Positions 9,386 to 18,169 of a DNA stretch of 64,000 bases are shown here, piece after piece. Numbering within the stretch: the stretch's first letter is position 1; every line of letters begins with the position of its first letter. The notes beneath the pieces are model-generated. The model was not told the origin of the DNA. It saw only the letters and a program-made list of their open reading frames with translations, and did no database searches. Source of the DNA: CAWIHS01 sp963836005 (GTDB taxonomy: Bacteria; Pseudomonadota; Gammaproteobacteria; GRL18); the NCBI GenBank assembly GCA_963836005.1, contig CAWIHS010000002.1, positions 124,001 through 188,000 on the forward strand, given 5' to 3'. The position numbers and the translations under genes are program-made.

Positions 9386-10479
9386 AATTTAAACCTTAAC
9401 TTTTTAATATACTTTAATATTCGATATTTTTTTCCAAGCAAATAACCTGTAGGAGTTTTATTATTATATGCAATTATTCCCCAACGTTCACGTCTTAGTG
9501 ACATCCAGTCCTTTTTGTAAGGATCATCTCCTGTTAAATAATCAATTTCAGCAACGCTGTCCGTGTCAATAACATATTGCATCAACATAGAAGTAAGGAC
9601 TGTACCTACCGATAAGTTTTTATAGGCAGGATCATAAGCTAGTTTATAGATGGATGCCACATTATTCATAACAATCCATATCTGTGTTGCAACGGGCTTA
9701 TTATCCAAATAAATCATGCCTAATCTTATAAAACCCTGTTTAGCAAACAAAGTCACCAAATTTTTAATAAAATCCGGATAAGGTTCTGATCTCTTCCAGC
9801 TTTTATTATATACGTTACTAAAATCAGGTAATCTTGAAATAATATCATCTACATCAGTTAAGATTTCTAGCCTAAAACTACTTTTTTGCTGCAGCTTCCT
9901 ATATTTTCGTTTTATTGTGTTTCTTAGTTTTGATGGTAAATTGAAAACGTATTGATTATAATTTTTCTCTTGAACCTTATAATACCAGTTACCAAAACAA
10001 AAAAAATTATCACAACTATAACCCTGTTTTTTCAAAACACGTAATATGATATTAAAGCTTACAGAATCTTTGGCCAGAGGTTTTAACAAAATCCCGTCAT
10101 GATTTGGCCTGTTTTCATTAATAAATATCAGTATTTGAGCAAATACGGTTTCCAAAAGGAATTTATCAGTATATATAGGCGAAAAAAGTGAAGTATAATA
10201 ATTTGATACAGATTCAATCATTCTAGTTGAAAGAATGTTGCTACTTTTTGTTATATATAAAGGTAAAATCATTAGAGGTTCTGAATCAGACGTCTCTGCA
10301 TAGTATATTAAAACCTCCTTACATGGGTCAGTGTTTATGACTGTTTGTTCAAAATTCTTAAACCAAAGCTTTGAGAAAAAAAAACTTTTATCCAAATTAC
10401 ATTCTAACAATTTATTGAAGCTTTTTGGCAAGTTTTCAATTGAACTGCAAACTCCTGTTTTTATTTTTATTGGTGACAT
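9382..10479 (-). CDS. FemAB/GNAT-type acyltransferase (BioF2-like, Acetyltransf_6)
   Basis: 365 residues, soluble. The region from about 175 to 330 fits the Acetyltransf_6/BioF2-like half of FemAB proteins: KLRNTIKRKYRKLQQK, then GFIRLGMIYLDNKPVATQIWIV and the core YDPAYKNLSVGTVLTSMLMQYVI, followed by IDYLTGDDPYKKDW, which is typical of the family's C-terminal signature. These enzymes transfer an acyl or aminoacyl group and are common in polysaccharide operons. It lies in a run with a second, diverged copy upstream (23-base gap) and the TPR gene downstream (4-base overlap). Acceptor and donor unknown. More AT-rich by eye than the core exopolysaccharide genes. Confidence 0.75.
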   Translation of the reverse strand: MSPIKIKTGVCSSIENLPKSFNKLLECNLDKSFFFSKLWFKNFEQTVINTDPCKEVLIYYAETSDSEPLMILPLYITKSSNILSTRMIESVSNYYTSLFSPIYTDKFLLETVFAQILIFINENRPNHDGILLKPLAKDSVSFNIILRVLKKQGYSCDNFFCFGNWYYKVQEKNYNQYVFNLPSKLRNTIKRKYRKLQQKSSFRLEILTDVDDIISRLPDFSNVYNKSWKRSEPYPDFIKNLVTLFAKQGFIRLGMIYLDNKPVATQIWIVMNNVASIYKLAYDPAYKNLSVGTVLTSMLMQYVIDTDSVAEIDYLTGDDPYKKDWMSLRRERWGIIAYNNKTPTGYLLGKKYRILKYIKKLRFKL

Positions 10480-10501
10480 TTTGGATAGTTTAGATCTTTA
10501 T

Positions 10502-11527
10502 TTACAATGTTTTTTTTATTATATTTTTAATCGTTTTCAAAAAATTTACTAATAATTTTATGGTCTTATTACGAAAAATCCTTATATGATCAATATTTCT
10601 ATCAGATGTAGACCATTCAAGTTGATCACTTGATGCATTAGTATAAAACTCAATAGTCTCCTGTGTTCCATTCACAAACTCATGTTCAAGAACCCTATAT
10701 AATAAGGTTCGTCCTGGTGCATATTTTTTATATTCTTCCAGGTAAGTTGTTTTCAACATTAAAAGCATTTCACTATTAGTGATGGCCATTCTTGAAGCAA
10801 CAAGCACATCGCCAAAATATAATTCGTAAATTTTAAATTGTCGAGAAGGTGAAAATTTTTCGATAATTTTGTTATAAAACTCACCCTGTACATTCATTAT
10901 ATTGATCGCTGTACCAATTTTACCTTTCCATCCCTGTGTTTCTATGTTTCCATAGTAACTTAACGCAGTCGCTAGTTTCTGTTGTTCATCTATGACATTT
11001 AATTCAACTCTTTCAAAGTCAAGACTGGCACGTTTAATATAACGTCTCACATTTTGTCGCAACTTTCTGGGTCTGGCATCCCAATATTCATCAAATCTAT
11101 GGTTGTTCTGAATATTAAATGTTTTAGCATGAAAATATTGGTCATCAACAGATTCTGATATTTCAGAAGAAAATGACGCATCAAGACAGTGCATATCAAG
11201 GATAATAGAGAATAGCCCAAGCTTTTTAATCAAGGGTTTGATGGCTTTTTCATTACTTATCAGATAGCAACCAATCTGAGTTTGACTTGGCTGAAATGTT
11301 TTCCATTTAAATACATTTTCTTTTTCAAGTAATAGCATGTTTAAAACAGTTGTTCTGTCATAGTAGATTGCCAGTTGTAGACTGTCTGAAGCAAAATATT
11401 CTAACAAGGTCGATACAAAACGGCTGTCCAACATTGGATGAGAATTATTTAATTTACTGTTTAATTGATCCCAATCAGAAGAAAATTTCGTAAATTCTTT
11501 TTTTGCGTTAACAAATTCCCATACCAT
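10502..11527 (-). CDS. Second FemAB/GNAT-type acyltransferase
   Basis: 341 residues. Same architecture as the neighbouring downstream gene but with low similarity: DARPRKLRQNVRRYIKR near residue 145, then QFKIYELYFGDVLVASRMAI and KTTYLEEYKKYAPGRTLLYRVLEHEF, the usual pattern of a GNAT-like FemAB domain binding a donor. The C-terminus LLVNFLKTIKNIIKK is hydrophobic-basic. Only 3 bases separate it from the DegT-type aminotransferase upstream. Pairing with an aminotransferase suggests that an amino sugar made by that enzyme could be acylated, but this is inference. Confidence 0.72.
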   Translation of the reverse strand: MVWEFVNAKKEFTKFSSDWDQLNSKLNNSHPMLDSRFVSTLLEYFASDSLQLAIYYDRTTVLNMLLLEKENVFKWKTFQPSQTQIGCYLISNEKAIKPLIKKLGLFSIILDMHCLDASFSSEISESVDDQYFHAKTFNIQNNHRFDEYWDARPRKLRQNVRRYIKRASLDFERVELNVIDEQQKLATALSYYGNIETQGWKGKIGTAINIMNVQGEFYNKIIEKFSPSRQFKIYELYFGDVLVASRMAITNSEMLLMLKTTYLEEYKKYAPGRTLLYRVLEHEFVNGTQETIEFYTNASSDQLEWSTSDRNIDHIRIFRNKTIKLLVNFLKTIKNIIKKTL

Positions 11528-11530
11528 ATA

Positions 11531-12706
11531 CTAATATTCCCTATTCTTGTTTAGACAACCTATTAAAGTATATATTATCCATTCAATTTGTTTATTATCC
11601 AGAGATTGATGACAAGGTATTTGTATCAGTTTTAAACGATACTCCTGACTGATGCTGCAGTGAGACTCCGCCAGTTCATCCCATCTGAACATAGGAACTC
11701 CGGCATTTTTCAGTTTAGGGAAATCTATATCAGGATAGTGTAATACCAGTGGAAACACATAGGGCACAGCATTTTCAGGTAGTTCAGGCAGAAATGCAGT
11801 CACTCTGTGCATAGCACTGCTGGCCTCAAGTAATTGGGTATAGTTGTTTCTTCTTTTTTCCGCTGCCCAGTTTGTCATATTAAGTTTTGTCATGATAACT
11901 GAGAATCTAGATGGTTTTGAATAAAGACTTTCAGGATTAAACCATTTAAAGCCAGCCATCTCTTCATTGTTGAGCTTCTTTTTTAAAGACGTCCCTGACT
12001 GTAATACAGACTTTTTATTATTAATAATTTTACGTATTGGGCCAAAGTGTTTAATAGCGATTTCAATACAATTTATAATTTCTTTAAACTGATGCTTAGG
12101 ACTCATCGGAGTGAATGCAGGTTTTTCGAGCGTATGCCTTGCAGATACAATCATACCTTCTTTGGCACAAGGAAAAAATTTCCTGCAACTGGATATTGCA
12201 TAATCGCCAACACTACCCAACATACGCCCTTCTGATTTCCCCCAGAAGGCATGAGCGCAATCCTCAATCAACGTGATTTTGTTTTCATTACACCACAGGC
12301 TTATTTCTTTTAATTTTTGTGGCAGGCCAAAATAATGAGGAACAACCATTGCGACGGTGTTTATTTTTGCTCGGTTTTTTATATCCTGAAAATCAGGTGT
12401 TAAATCCGCTTTTAGCTTATAGAAAAGTACTTCAGCATTCAGCCAAATGACAGGTTCGACCATGGAACCGCAATGATAGGCAGGTATTAGTATTGAAGTA
12501 TGTGCAGAAGCCCCTGAAAGTTTCAGAGCATGAGTCAGGGCATTTGTTCCATTTAATAAATGAATGGCATTTACATTAAAAAGGCTAGCTTTTTTGGTTA
12601 AAAAAAAACTGAGAAGACAGGAAATATCTAAGTAAGAATTCACTGATACCTTTGGCTTTGGGTAAAATGCGGCCCCTGCATCAATTTTTTGAAAGTGGAT
12701 TTTCAT
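11531..12706 (-). CDS. DegT/DnrJ/EryC1/StrS-type aminotransferase
   Basis: 391 residues. Fold-type I PLP enzyme of the sugar aminotransferase group. LLNGTNALTHALKLSG near residue 50 is the usual PLP-phosphate region, PAYHCGSMVEPVIW follows, LIEDCAHAFWG carries the conserved aspartate, and DYAISSCRKFFPCAKEG has the presumed catalytic lysine. Members transfer an amino group, usually from glutamate, to a keto-sugar nucleotide. It is the first gene of a minus-strand operon that continues with two FemAB-type genes, the TPR gene and the pseudogene, and it is divergent from the asparagine-synthase-like gene across a 231-base spacer. Substrate unknown; the variant lysine environment (CRKFFP) makes it a distant member. 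Confidence 0.78.
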   Translation of the reverse strand: MKIHFQKIDAGAAFYPKPKVSVNSYLDISCLLSFFLTKKASLFNVNAIHLLNGTNALTHALKLSGASAHTSILIPAYHCGSMVEPVIWLNAEVLFYKLKADLTPDFQDIKNRAKINTVAMVVPHYFGLPQKLKEISLWCNENKITLIEDCAHAFWGKSEGRMLGSVGDYAISSCRKFFPCAKEGMIVSARHTLEKPAFTPMSPKHQFKEIINCIEIAIKHFGPIRKIINNKKSVLQSGTSLKKKLNNEEMAGFKWFNPESLYSKPSRFSVIMTKLNMTNWAAEKRRNNYTQLLEASSAMHRVTAFLPELPENAVPYVFPLVLHYPDIDFPKLKNAGVPMFRWDELAESHCSISQEYRLKLIQIPCHQSLDNKQIEWIIYTLIGCLNKNREY

Positions 12707-12937
12707 ACATTAAAAAGCAAAGTATAGTTAACGTAAATGTTTTAAAATAATAATTAATGTTATTATAAACGATTAAAAACAATACAGAAAGATATCCTAA
12801 TCACTATCTTGTCAGTCATTTTTGACAAAAATTGATTTTCTTCAAAACCAAATATAATTATCGAGTCTTTAATTGTATAATATAGCCGCTATAAATAGTC
12901 AATTCTGATAAATGCCTCATAAAGGTTAAACGAAGTT

Positions 12938-14797
12938 ATGCTTAATATTCTTTATGGCTGGAATACCATAACCCATAATAAAACGGATTTTAATGATTTT
13001 GTCATCAAGGCTATAGATAATGCTTATAAAGTACAATCGATAATAAAATCAAGCTCTAACATGGGCATTGCCAGTTACACAAAATACAAACCCACTTTAA
13101 CCCATACTGATGAACATTATATTATTACCTTGAGCGGCCACCTGTACTGGGAAGATTTTACTCCCCTGGCAGGTAATCAGGCCCCATTAATTGATAAAAT
13201 CATTGACAGATACCAGGCTCAGGGTAGCGATTTTCTCAAACAGGCGAAAGGCCATTTTACTCTTGTAATTCTCAATAAGAATGATAACTCATGCCTTATT
13301 GCCAATGATACGATGGCAACCATGCCAGTTTTTTATACCCTGACCGAGAATAAACAATTTATATTTTCCAATCGTCTGGATCTATTAGCCAAAACACCAA
13401 CTATTAGTCTTAAACTGAACTTACAATCAATTTTCAATTATATTTATTTTCATATGATCCCCAGCCCGGATACGATTTACGATAACGTTTACAAACTTGA
13501 GCCTGGACAATATTTATTATCCAAAGATGGCGATTATGCTGTACATAATTACTGGGATCCTGTTTTCAATGAAAAGACCCACTCCAGCGAAAATGAGTTG
13601 GCAAATACTATACGAACAATTCTGGATAAAAGCGTCTCCTTCTATACAAAGAAAGAGCATAATATTGGCAGTTTCTTAAGTGGTGGACTCGATAGTTCAG
13701 CCGTCTCAGGCATGCTGGCAAAGAATATTAAACGTCCAGCAGATACATTTTCTATAGGATTTCCAGTAGAACAGTATAATGAAATAGAATATGCCCGTAT
13801 TGCTGCCAAACAATTTAATACTCATCAGCATGAATATTTTATTCAGCCCGAGGATGTCCACGATGTAGTAAATGAAATAACTGCATTTATGGATGAACCT
13901 TTTGGAAACTCCTCGGTAGTTCCTGTTTATTATTGCGCAAAATTAGCCAAACAAGCTGGGATAAATACCTTACTGGCAGGTGATGGGGGTGATGAAATTT
14001 TTGCCGGCAATAAAAGATACTCCAAGCAGCAAACCTTTGAGCGTTACTTTTTAATACCTGAAACGATAAGAAAACATTTAATCGAACCATTAGCACAGAT
14101 AAAGCTTTTTTCATCAAATTTTATCGGCCGCAAAATAAGCAGGTATATTGAGCAGGCTAATATCAAACTACCCGAAAGATTAGAGACTTATAATTTCCTG
14201 CATATGCATGATCCTGCAGAAGTATTTACATCTGAATTTCTAGATAAAATAGATCCCAAAAACCCCATCAATTTATTAAATCGTGTTTATAATCACCCTT
14301 CTGGAGCAAGCTCTTTAAACCGGATGCTGTATCTGGACTGGAAGCATACTCTTTCTGATAATGATTTACGTAAAGTCAATATGATGTGTGAACTGGCAGA
14401 TGTTAACGTCAACTATCCTATGCTTAGCAGTGAAATGATAGAATTTTCCTGTAAAGTCCCTTCAAAATTAAAACTGACTGCAAATAAACTTCGCTACTTG
14501 TATAAATTGGCGATGAAGGGTTTTCTACCTGAAAAAATTATCAACAAGCCCAAACATGGATTTGGTTTGCCATTCGGCGTGTGGACACAAACAGACAAAC
14601 AACTGCAGCAGCTTGCTTATGATTCGATCGACTATTTACGCGGCAAAAATATCTTCAATGATCAGTTTCTTGATGAAGCTATCCGTAAACACCAGGAAGA
14701 ACATGCCGGCTTTTATGGAGAACTGATCTGGATTCTAATGATTTTGGGCTTGTGGCTGGAAAAACATACAAATTTTAATGATTCAGACTTAAGCTAA
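12938..14797 (+). CDS. Asparagine-synthase-like protein lacking the glutaminase Cys
   Basis: 619 residues. The C-terminal two thirds hold an intact ATP-pyrophosphatase domain: GSFLSGGLDSSAVSGML near residue 247 (PP loop) and NTLLAGDGGDEIFAGNKRY near residue 347. The N-terminal 200 residues resemble a class II glutamine amidotransferase fold, but the chain begins MLNILYGW, not MCGI, so the Cys2 nucleophile is missing. It therefore probably uses free ammonia or another amine, or activates a carboxylate as lasso-peptide and other specialised AsnB-like enzymes do. It stands alone on the plus strand inside a minus-strand polysaccharide region. The upstream spacer has a TATAAT at 12876-12881 without a convincing -35. 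Confidence 0.8.
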   Translation: MLNILYGWNTITHNKTDFNDFVIKAIDNAYKVQSIIKSSSNMGIASYTKYKPTLTHTDEHYIITLSGHLYWEDFTPLAGNQAPLIDKIIDRYQAQGSDFLKQAKGHFTLVILNKNDNSCLIANDTMATMPVFYTLTENKQFIFSNRLDLLAKTPTISLKLNLQSIFNYIYFHMIPSPDTIYDNVYKLEPGQYLLSKDGDYAVHNYWDPVFNEKTHSSENELANTIRTILDKSVSFYTKKEHNIGSFLSGGLDSSAVSGMLAKNIKRPADTFSIGFPVEQYNEIEYARIAAKQFNTHQHEYFIQPEDVHDVVNEITAFMDEPFGNSSVVPVYYCAKLAKQAGINTLLAGDGGDEIFAGNKRYSKQQTFERYFLIPETIRKHLIEPLAQIKLFSSNFIGRKISRYIEQANIKLPERLETYNFLHMHDPAEVFTSEFLDKIDPKNPINLLNRVYNHPSGASSLNRMLYLDWKHTLSDNDLRKVNMMCELADVNVNYPMLSSEMIEFSCKVPSKLKLTANKLRYLYKLAMKGFLPEKIINKPKHGFGLPFGVWTQTDKQLQQLAYDSIDYLRGKNIFNDQFLDEAIRKHQEEHAGFYGELIWILMILGLWLEKHTNFNDSDLS

Positions 14798-14867
14798 TTC
14801 TTAGTTGTTAAGAAGAAGTACAGTATAGCCCATCTCATCTAAACCATTTTACATTAGATTAATAATT

Positions 14868-15842
14868 TCAAACTTTATTGAAAAGATAAAGTTTCAGGAT
14901 CCTTAGCATAAACTTTATCGGTGTTCTATCCCAGGGAGTGAATCGGAACAATTCAAAACGTGACGTACTGCTAGTGTTTAACCCCCAATTGGTTGTTACT
15001 GCTTGAGAAAAACCTGCCTTATCCACCATTTGTGCATGCTTGTCCGTGTAATCAACATTGAGTTTTCCATTGGGATAAGCGAATGATGTAATAGCATGCC
15101 TTAGTAATTTTTCCAAATAAACTTTACCATCTATAATTTCAGACTCAACTGCCAGATCCGGCTCACTCAATAAAATAGGATGGTTTTTTGTGTGTCCGCC
15201 TATTTCCATTCCCATCTGATCAAGTTCAAGAATATCTTGATCATCCATCATCATGTGAGTAGGGACATTTACTTCACACTGTTTATTGATCACTGCAACC
15301 AAGCTTAGTCTTTTATTCACATTCAGATATTTTATTTTATTGATGGACTCTGTGATTGCATGTCCCTTTTGTTTATCGGTATTTACAGGATATTTCTCCA
15401 AACCAATCTTAGTGAGATCAATATATGGTTTAGTGGTATTCTTTATGGACTCGATAATAACATCATTCCACATAATCCCACCGTTCAAAAAGCCTGTTGC
15501 GATGAAAAAGGTAGCTGAAATATTATAATTATTCAAAATTGGTGATGCATTTTCAATGTTATCTTTATAACCATCATCAAAAGTAACCACAACAGCATTT
15601 GCTGGTAAACAATTATCATACAATTTGGCACAAGCATCTTTCAGTGGTAAAGGATTAAAATATTTACTGACCAGATAGATTTGCCAGTCGAATATAACCT
15701 TGTCAATATCACTGGAGAAAAATATATCATTATGCTCATGGACACGGTGGTAATTTAAAACAAGCAGTCGATTGTTATAAATAAGCCTGACAAATCCTGA
15801 AATGATAAAGCAAATAAACTTATCTATTTTTCCCATGGCCAT
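14868..15842 (-). CDS. Polysaccharide deacetylase family protein (NodB domain)
   Basis: 324 residues. NodB-homology features: VVVTFDDGYKDNIENASPIL near residue 85 (metal-binding Asp pair) and MEIGGHTKNHPIL near residue 212 (the H-x4-H type metal motif), followed by ITSFAYPNGK, a common third motif. Such enzymes remove acetyl groups from N-acetylhexosamine residues. A hydrophobic N-terminus (ICFIISGFVRLIYNNRLLVL) may be a membrane anchor. The start overlaps the end of the O-antigen-ligase gene by 19 bases, so both belong to one transcript. It is distinct from the XrtA-type deacetylase at 33 kb. Confidence 0.85.
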   Translation of the reverse strand: MAMGKIDKFICFIISGFVRLIYNNRLLVLNYHRVHEHNDIFFSSDIDKVIFDWQIYLVSKYFNPLPLKDACAKLYDNCLPANAVVVTFDDGYKDNIENASPILNNYNISATFFIATGFLNGGIMWNDVIIESIKNTTKPYIDLTKIGLEKYPVNTDKQKGHAITESINKIKYLNVNKRLSLVAVINKQCEVNVPTHMMMDDQDILELDQMGMEIGGHTKNHPILLSEPDLAVESEIIDGKVYLEKLLRHAITSFAYPNGKLNVDYTDKHAQMVDKAGFSQAVTTNWGLNTSSTSRFELFRFTPWDRTPIKFMLRILKLYLFNKV

Positions 15843-17113
15843 TTCTTTTTATTATGCGTTGATAATTGGGTTTCCAGAATATTCAATTCATTTTTCATGA
15901 TCTGCTTTATGAGGACAACAATGGCAATAAGATGATAGGGTAAATCCCAATATGCCAAACCTAGAAATGCACCGCCGGTATAATATGCTATCAATGCGAC
16001 CTGTACCATACGAGCAAGATCATTACACCACGCGAATTGATCATAGTTTGCAGCATTTTTTATAATCCATGAGGCATCCATCCAGGTTAAAAAATGCAGC
16101 AGCAGAAAAACAAACAACCCGGGATAGCCTAATTCACCCAGAACTTCAAAATAAATACTATGTGCATCGTGTACATCATCTGCTATAGGCGCATAGCGAT
16201 CAAAAGTTTCGAGAGACCAGTGTCTAAATCCACCCGCAAAGATTCTGTCCGATGCAATATTTATTGCTACCGCCCAGGCATTAATCCTGCCCATTGCTGA
16301 ACTATCTTCTTCATAGTTTTGAATAGAGCTTATGCGGTCGAAATATTGCTCCGGCATAAAATTAAGACTTAGGGCTAATAGTATCGACACTATAACAGCC
16401 GTCCATATTTTCTGTGATCTTTTCCACCAGAAGAAAATCAACATTGCTATCATGCCAATAAACGCACCTCTGGAATAGGTGCTAATTACACTGATAAGAC
16501 AGAGTATCATACCCAGCAACATGAGTCTCTTGCCCCATATATTCGTCAGAGTACCTCTGAGATAATAGGCTAGAGGTAAGATGATCAGCATCGCAAGACC
16601 TATTTCATTATTACCTGCAATAAACGAACCTGATGGTCCCCAGATTCTTCCACTCCCGCCCGTTAGCAGGGTAAAAACACCTCCTTTTATACCAAAAAAG
16701 CCGATAGAGCCAACTATGACCCAGAGTAATTTTTCAATTCTATCCCTTGTGGTCATTAACATCAGAGTCAGAAAAATGATCAGTTGAATTTTTACTGATC
16801 GAATCAATTCTTCTCTTGCTAGTTCAGGTGAAAGTGCAAATATTGTGCTCAGGATCATAATGATAACAAATATGAGCAGAGTGATAGTAACCGGGGTAAC
16901 CGGTACTTTCTTCTCATCTTTAGATAATAGCACGGAAACTAACGCGACTATTGCAATAATCTGGGCAAATGGAAAATTAAATGCAAAGCCGAAAGTAAGA
17001 CGATGGGGATTCATATACCCTATCCATGACCACACTAAAACTCCAATATAAGGACGTTGTAGAATATACGGTATCGTTAAAAAAACGATTGCAGTTACCA
17101 GGAGATCACGCAT
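15824..17113 (-). CDS. Exosortase-A-associated O-antigen ligase/polymerase-like membrane protein
   Basis: 429 residues with about ten hydrophobic helices. The start RDLLVTAIVFLTIPYILQRP and the segment VLVWSWIGYMNPHRLTFGFAF are hallmarks of the putative O-glycosylation ligase family that accompanies exosortase A (TIGR03097, Wzy_C type). A long periplasmic loop near residues 265-320 holds the DRIFAGGFRHWSLETFDRYAP and DAHSIYFEVLGELGYPGLF segments typical of Wzy/WaaL proteins. It should polymerise repeat units or ligate glycan in the periplasm. It overlaps the deacetylase gene downstream. Confidence 0.85.
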   Translation of the reverse strand: MRDLLVTAIVFLTIPYILQRPYIGVLVWSWIGYMNPHRLTFGFAFNFPFAQIIAIVALVSVLLSKDEKKVPVTPVTITLLIFVIIMILSTIFALSPELAREELIRSVKIQLIIFLTLMLMTTRDRIEKLLWVIVGSIGFFGIKGGVFTLLTGGSGRIWGPSGSFIAGNNEIGLAMLIILPLAYYLRGTLTNIWGKRLMLLGMILCLISVISTYSRGAFIGMIAMLIFFWWKRSQKIWTAVIVSILLALSLNFMPEQYFDRISSIQNYEEDSSAMGRINAWAVAINIASDRIFAGGFRHWSLETFDRYAPIADDVHDAHSIYFEVLGELGYPGLFVFLLLHFLTWMDASWIIKNAANYDQFAWCNDLARMVQVALIAYYTGGAFLGLAYWDLPYHLIAIVVLIKQIMKNELNILETQLSTHNKKKWPWEK

Positions 17114-17196
17114 TATATAGTTTCATGTATCAGAAATTAAATCTAGTTACGGCACTTGCATCGTGCAAGGTATTTAAGGGAAATAGGTCTATGTTG

Positions 17197-18159
17197 TTAA
17201 TCAATATATTCAATTAGAGGGCTTTGTTCGACAATATGCATAATCTTTTGTATATCCGGGCTTGCAAGCATTTTTCTCCATTTATTTGCAGATTCAAGCG
17301 GATTTTTGTATACACTATAATATGAATGACTGCTCTTTAGTGTGCTTTTCATCAAAAAGTTCTCAGTTTGTTGATTCCAGCTCAAACCTGCATGGTGAAA
17401 AAGCCCTTTATATTCATCCATGGGATGAGCGCATAATTTTTCGTACACAGCAAGTCTGTAACTGCTATGATTCTCACAGTCATTAAATGCTTTTTCATTA
17501 TAGATGACCCATTTCCATGCAAGCCTTTCAATAGGTGATATTTTTTTCATATCTTCAAGAGAAAGTTTATATTTATCTGCAATTTCAGTATCCATCAAAA
17601 TTGAAAATAAATCGTAATCCTCACTGGATTGATAATTACCCGAAAATTTGTTGATTGACTCACCTTTAATAACAGATGCAATCTGGCCACAGGGATGCCT
17701 GATGATATGTATGCCTTTACAGTTTTGTAGTGTTTCTAAAAACAAGTATAGGCGACCTAATGATTCAATAGATTTCCAGATATAATTAACTTTTTCCGGA
17801 TTATGATAGGAGGGCTGATATAATACACTATCCAGTCGTGCAAATTTTGAAAGATATAGCCCCGATCTGAATAAATATTTTTGTAGCTCTGATAAATACT
17901 GTTTGTCAAATAATGGCTGTTTCGCCATAACATTAACATTTCTTATTTCTGAAAAACCTGCAACAAATTCTTTGGCTTGTAGTTCATAGTTCTGAAATAG
18001 ATCTTGTGTCAGAAACAGAGGAATAGTGTTAATTCGTTGATGGCTGTCCGGTTCATGGAGATAGGCCGAATCCGGATGACTGTCAAAAACTTTCCCAATC
18101 CATGTAGTACCTGAACGGGGCATTCCAAAAAGGAGAGTAACGTTATTAATCATTTTCAA
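17197..18159 (-). CDS. Sulfotransferase family protein
   Basis: 320 residues, soluble. TLLFGMPRSGTTWIGKVFDSHP near residue 8 is the 5'-phosphosulfate-binding loop, and GIHIIRHPCGQIASVIKGE near residue 145 has the Arg-His-Pro 3'-phosphate site of PAPS-dependent sulfotransferases. The C-terminal W-x2-WR-like end (SANKWRKML) is also typical. It may sulfate the polysaccharide or a lipid. It is 10 bases after the upstream glycosyltransferase gene and 83 bases before the O-antigen ligase gene. No PAPS-synthesis genes are seen in the window. Confidence 0.82.
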   Translation of the reverse strand: MKMINNVTLLFGMPRSGTTWIGKVFDSHPDSAYLHEPDSHQRINTIPLFLTQDLFQNYELQAKEFVAGFSEIRNVNVMAKQPLFDKQYLSELQKYLFRSGLYLSKFARLDSVLYQPSYHNPEKVNYIWKSIESLGRLYLFLETLQNCKGIHIIRHPCGQIASVIKGESINKFSGNYQSSEDYDLFSILMDTEIADKYKLSLEDMKKISPIERLAWKWVIYNEKAFNDCENHSSYRLAVYEKLCAHPMDEYKGLFHHAGLSWNQQTENFLMKSTLKSSHSYYSVYKNPLESANKWRKMLASPDIQKIMHIVEQSPLIEYID

Positions 18160-18169
18160 CTCATATATT

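Noticed and set aside
12822..12881. Sigma-70 promoter of the asparagine-synthase-like gene
   Set aside because: TTGACA and the TATAAT sequences are 25 and 48 bases apart, not a valid spacing.
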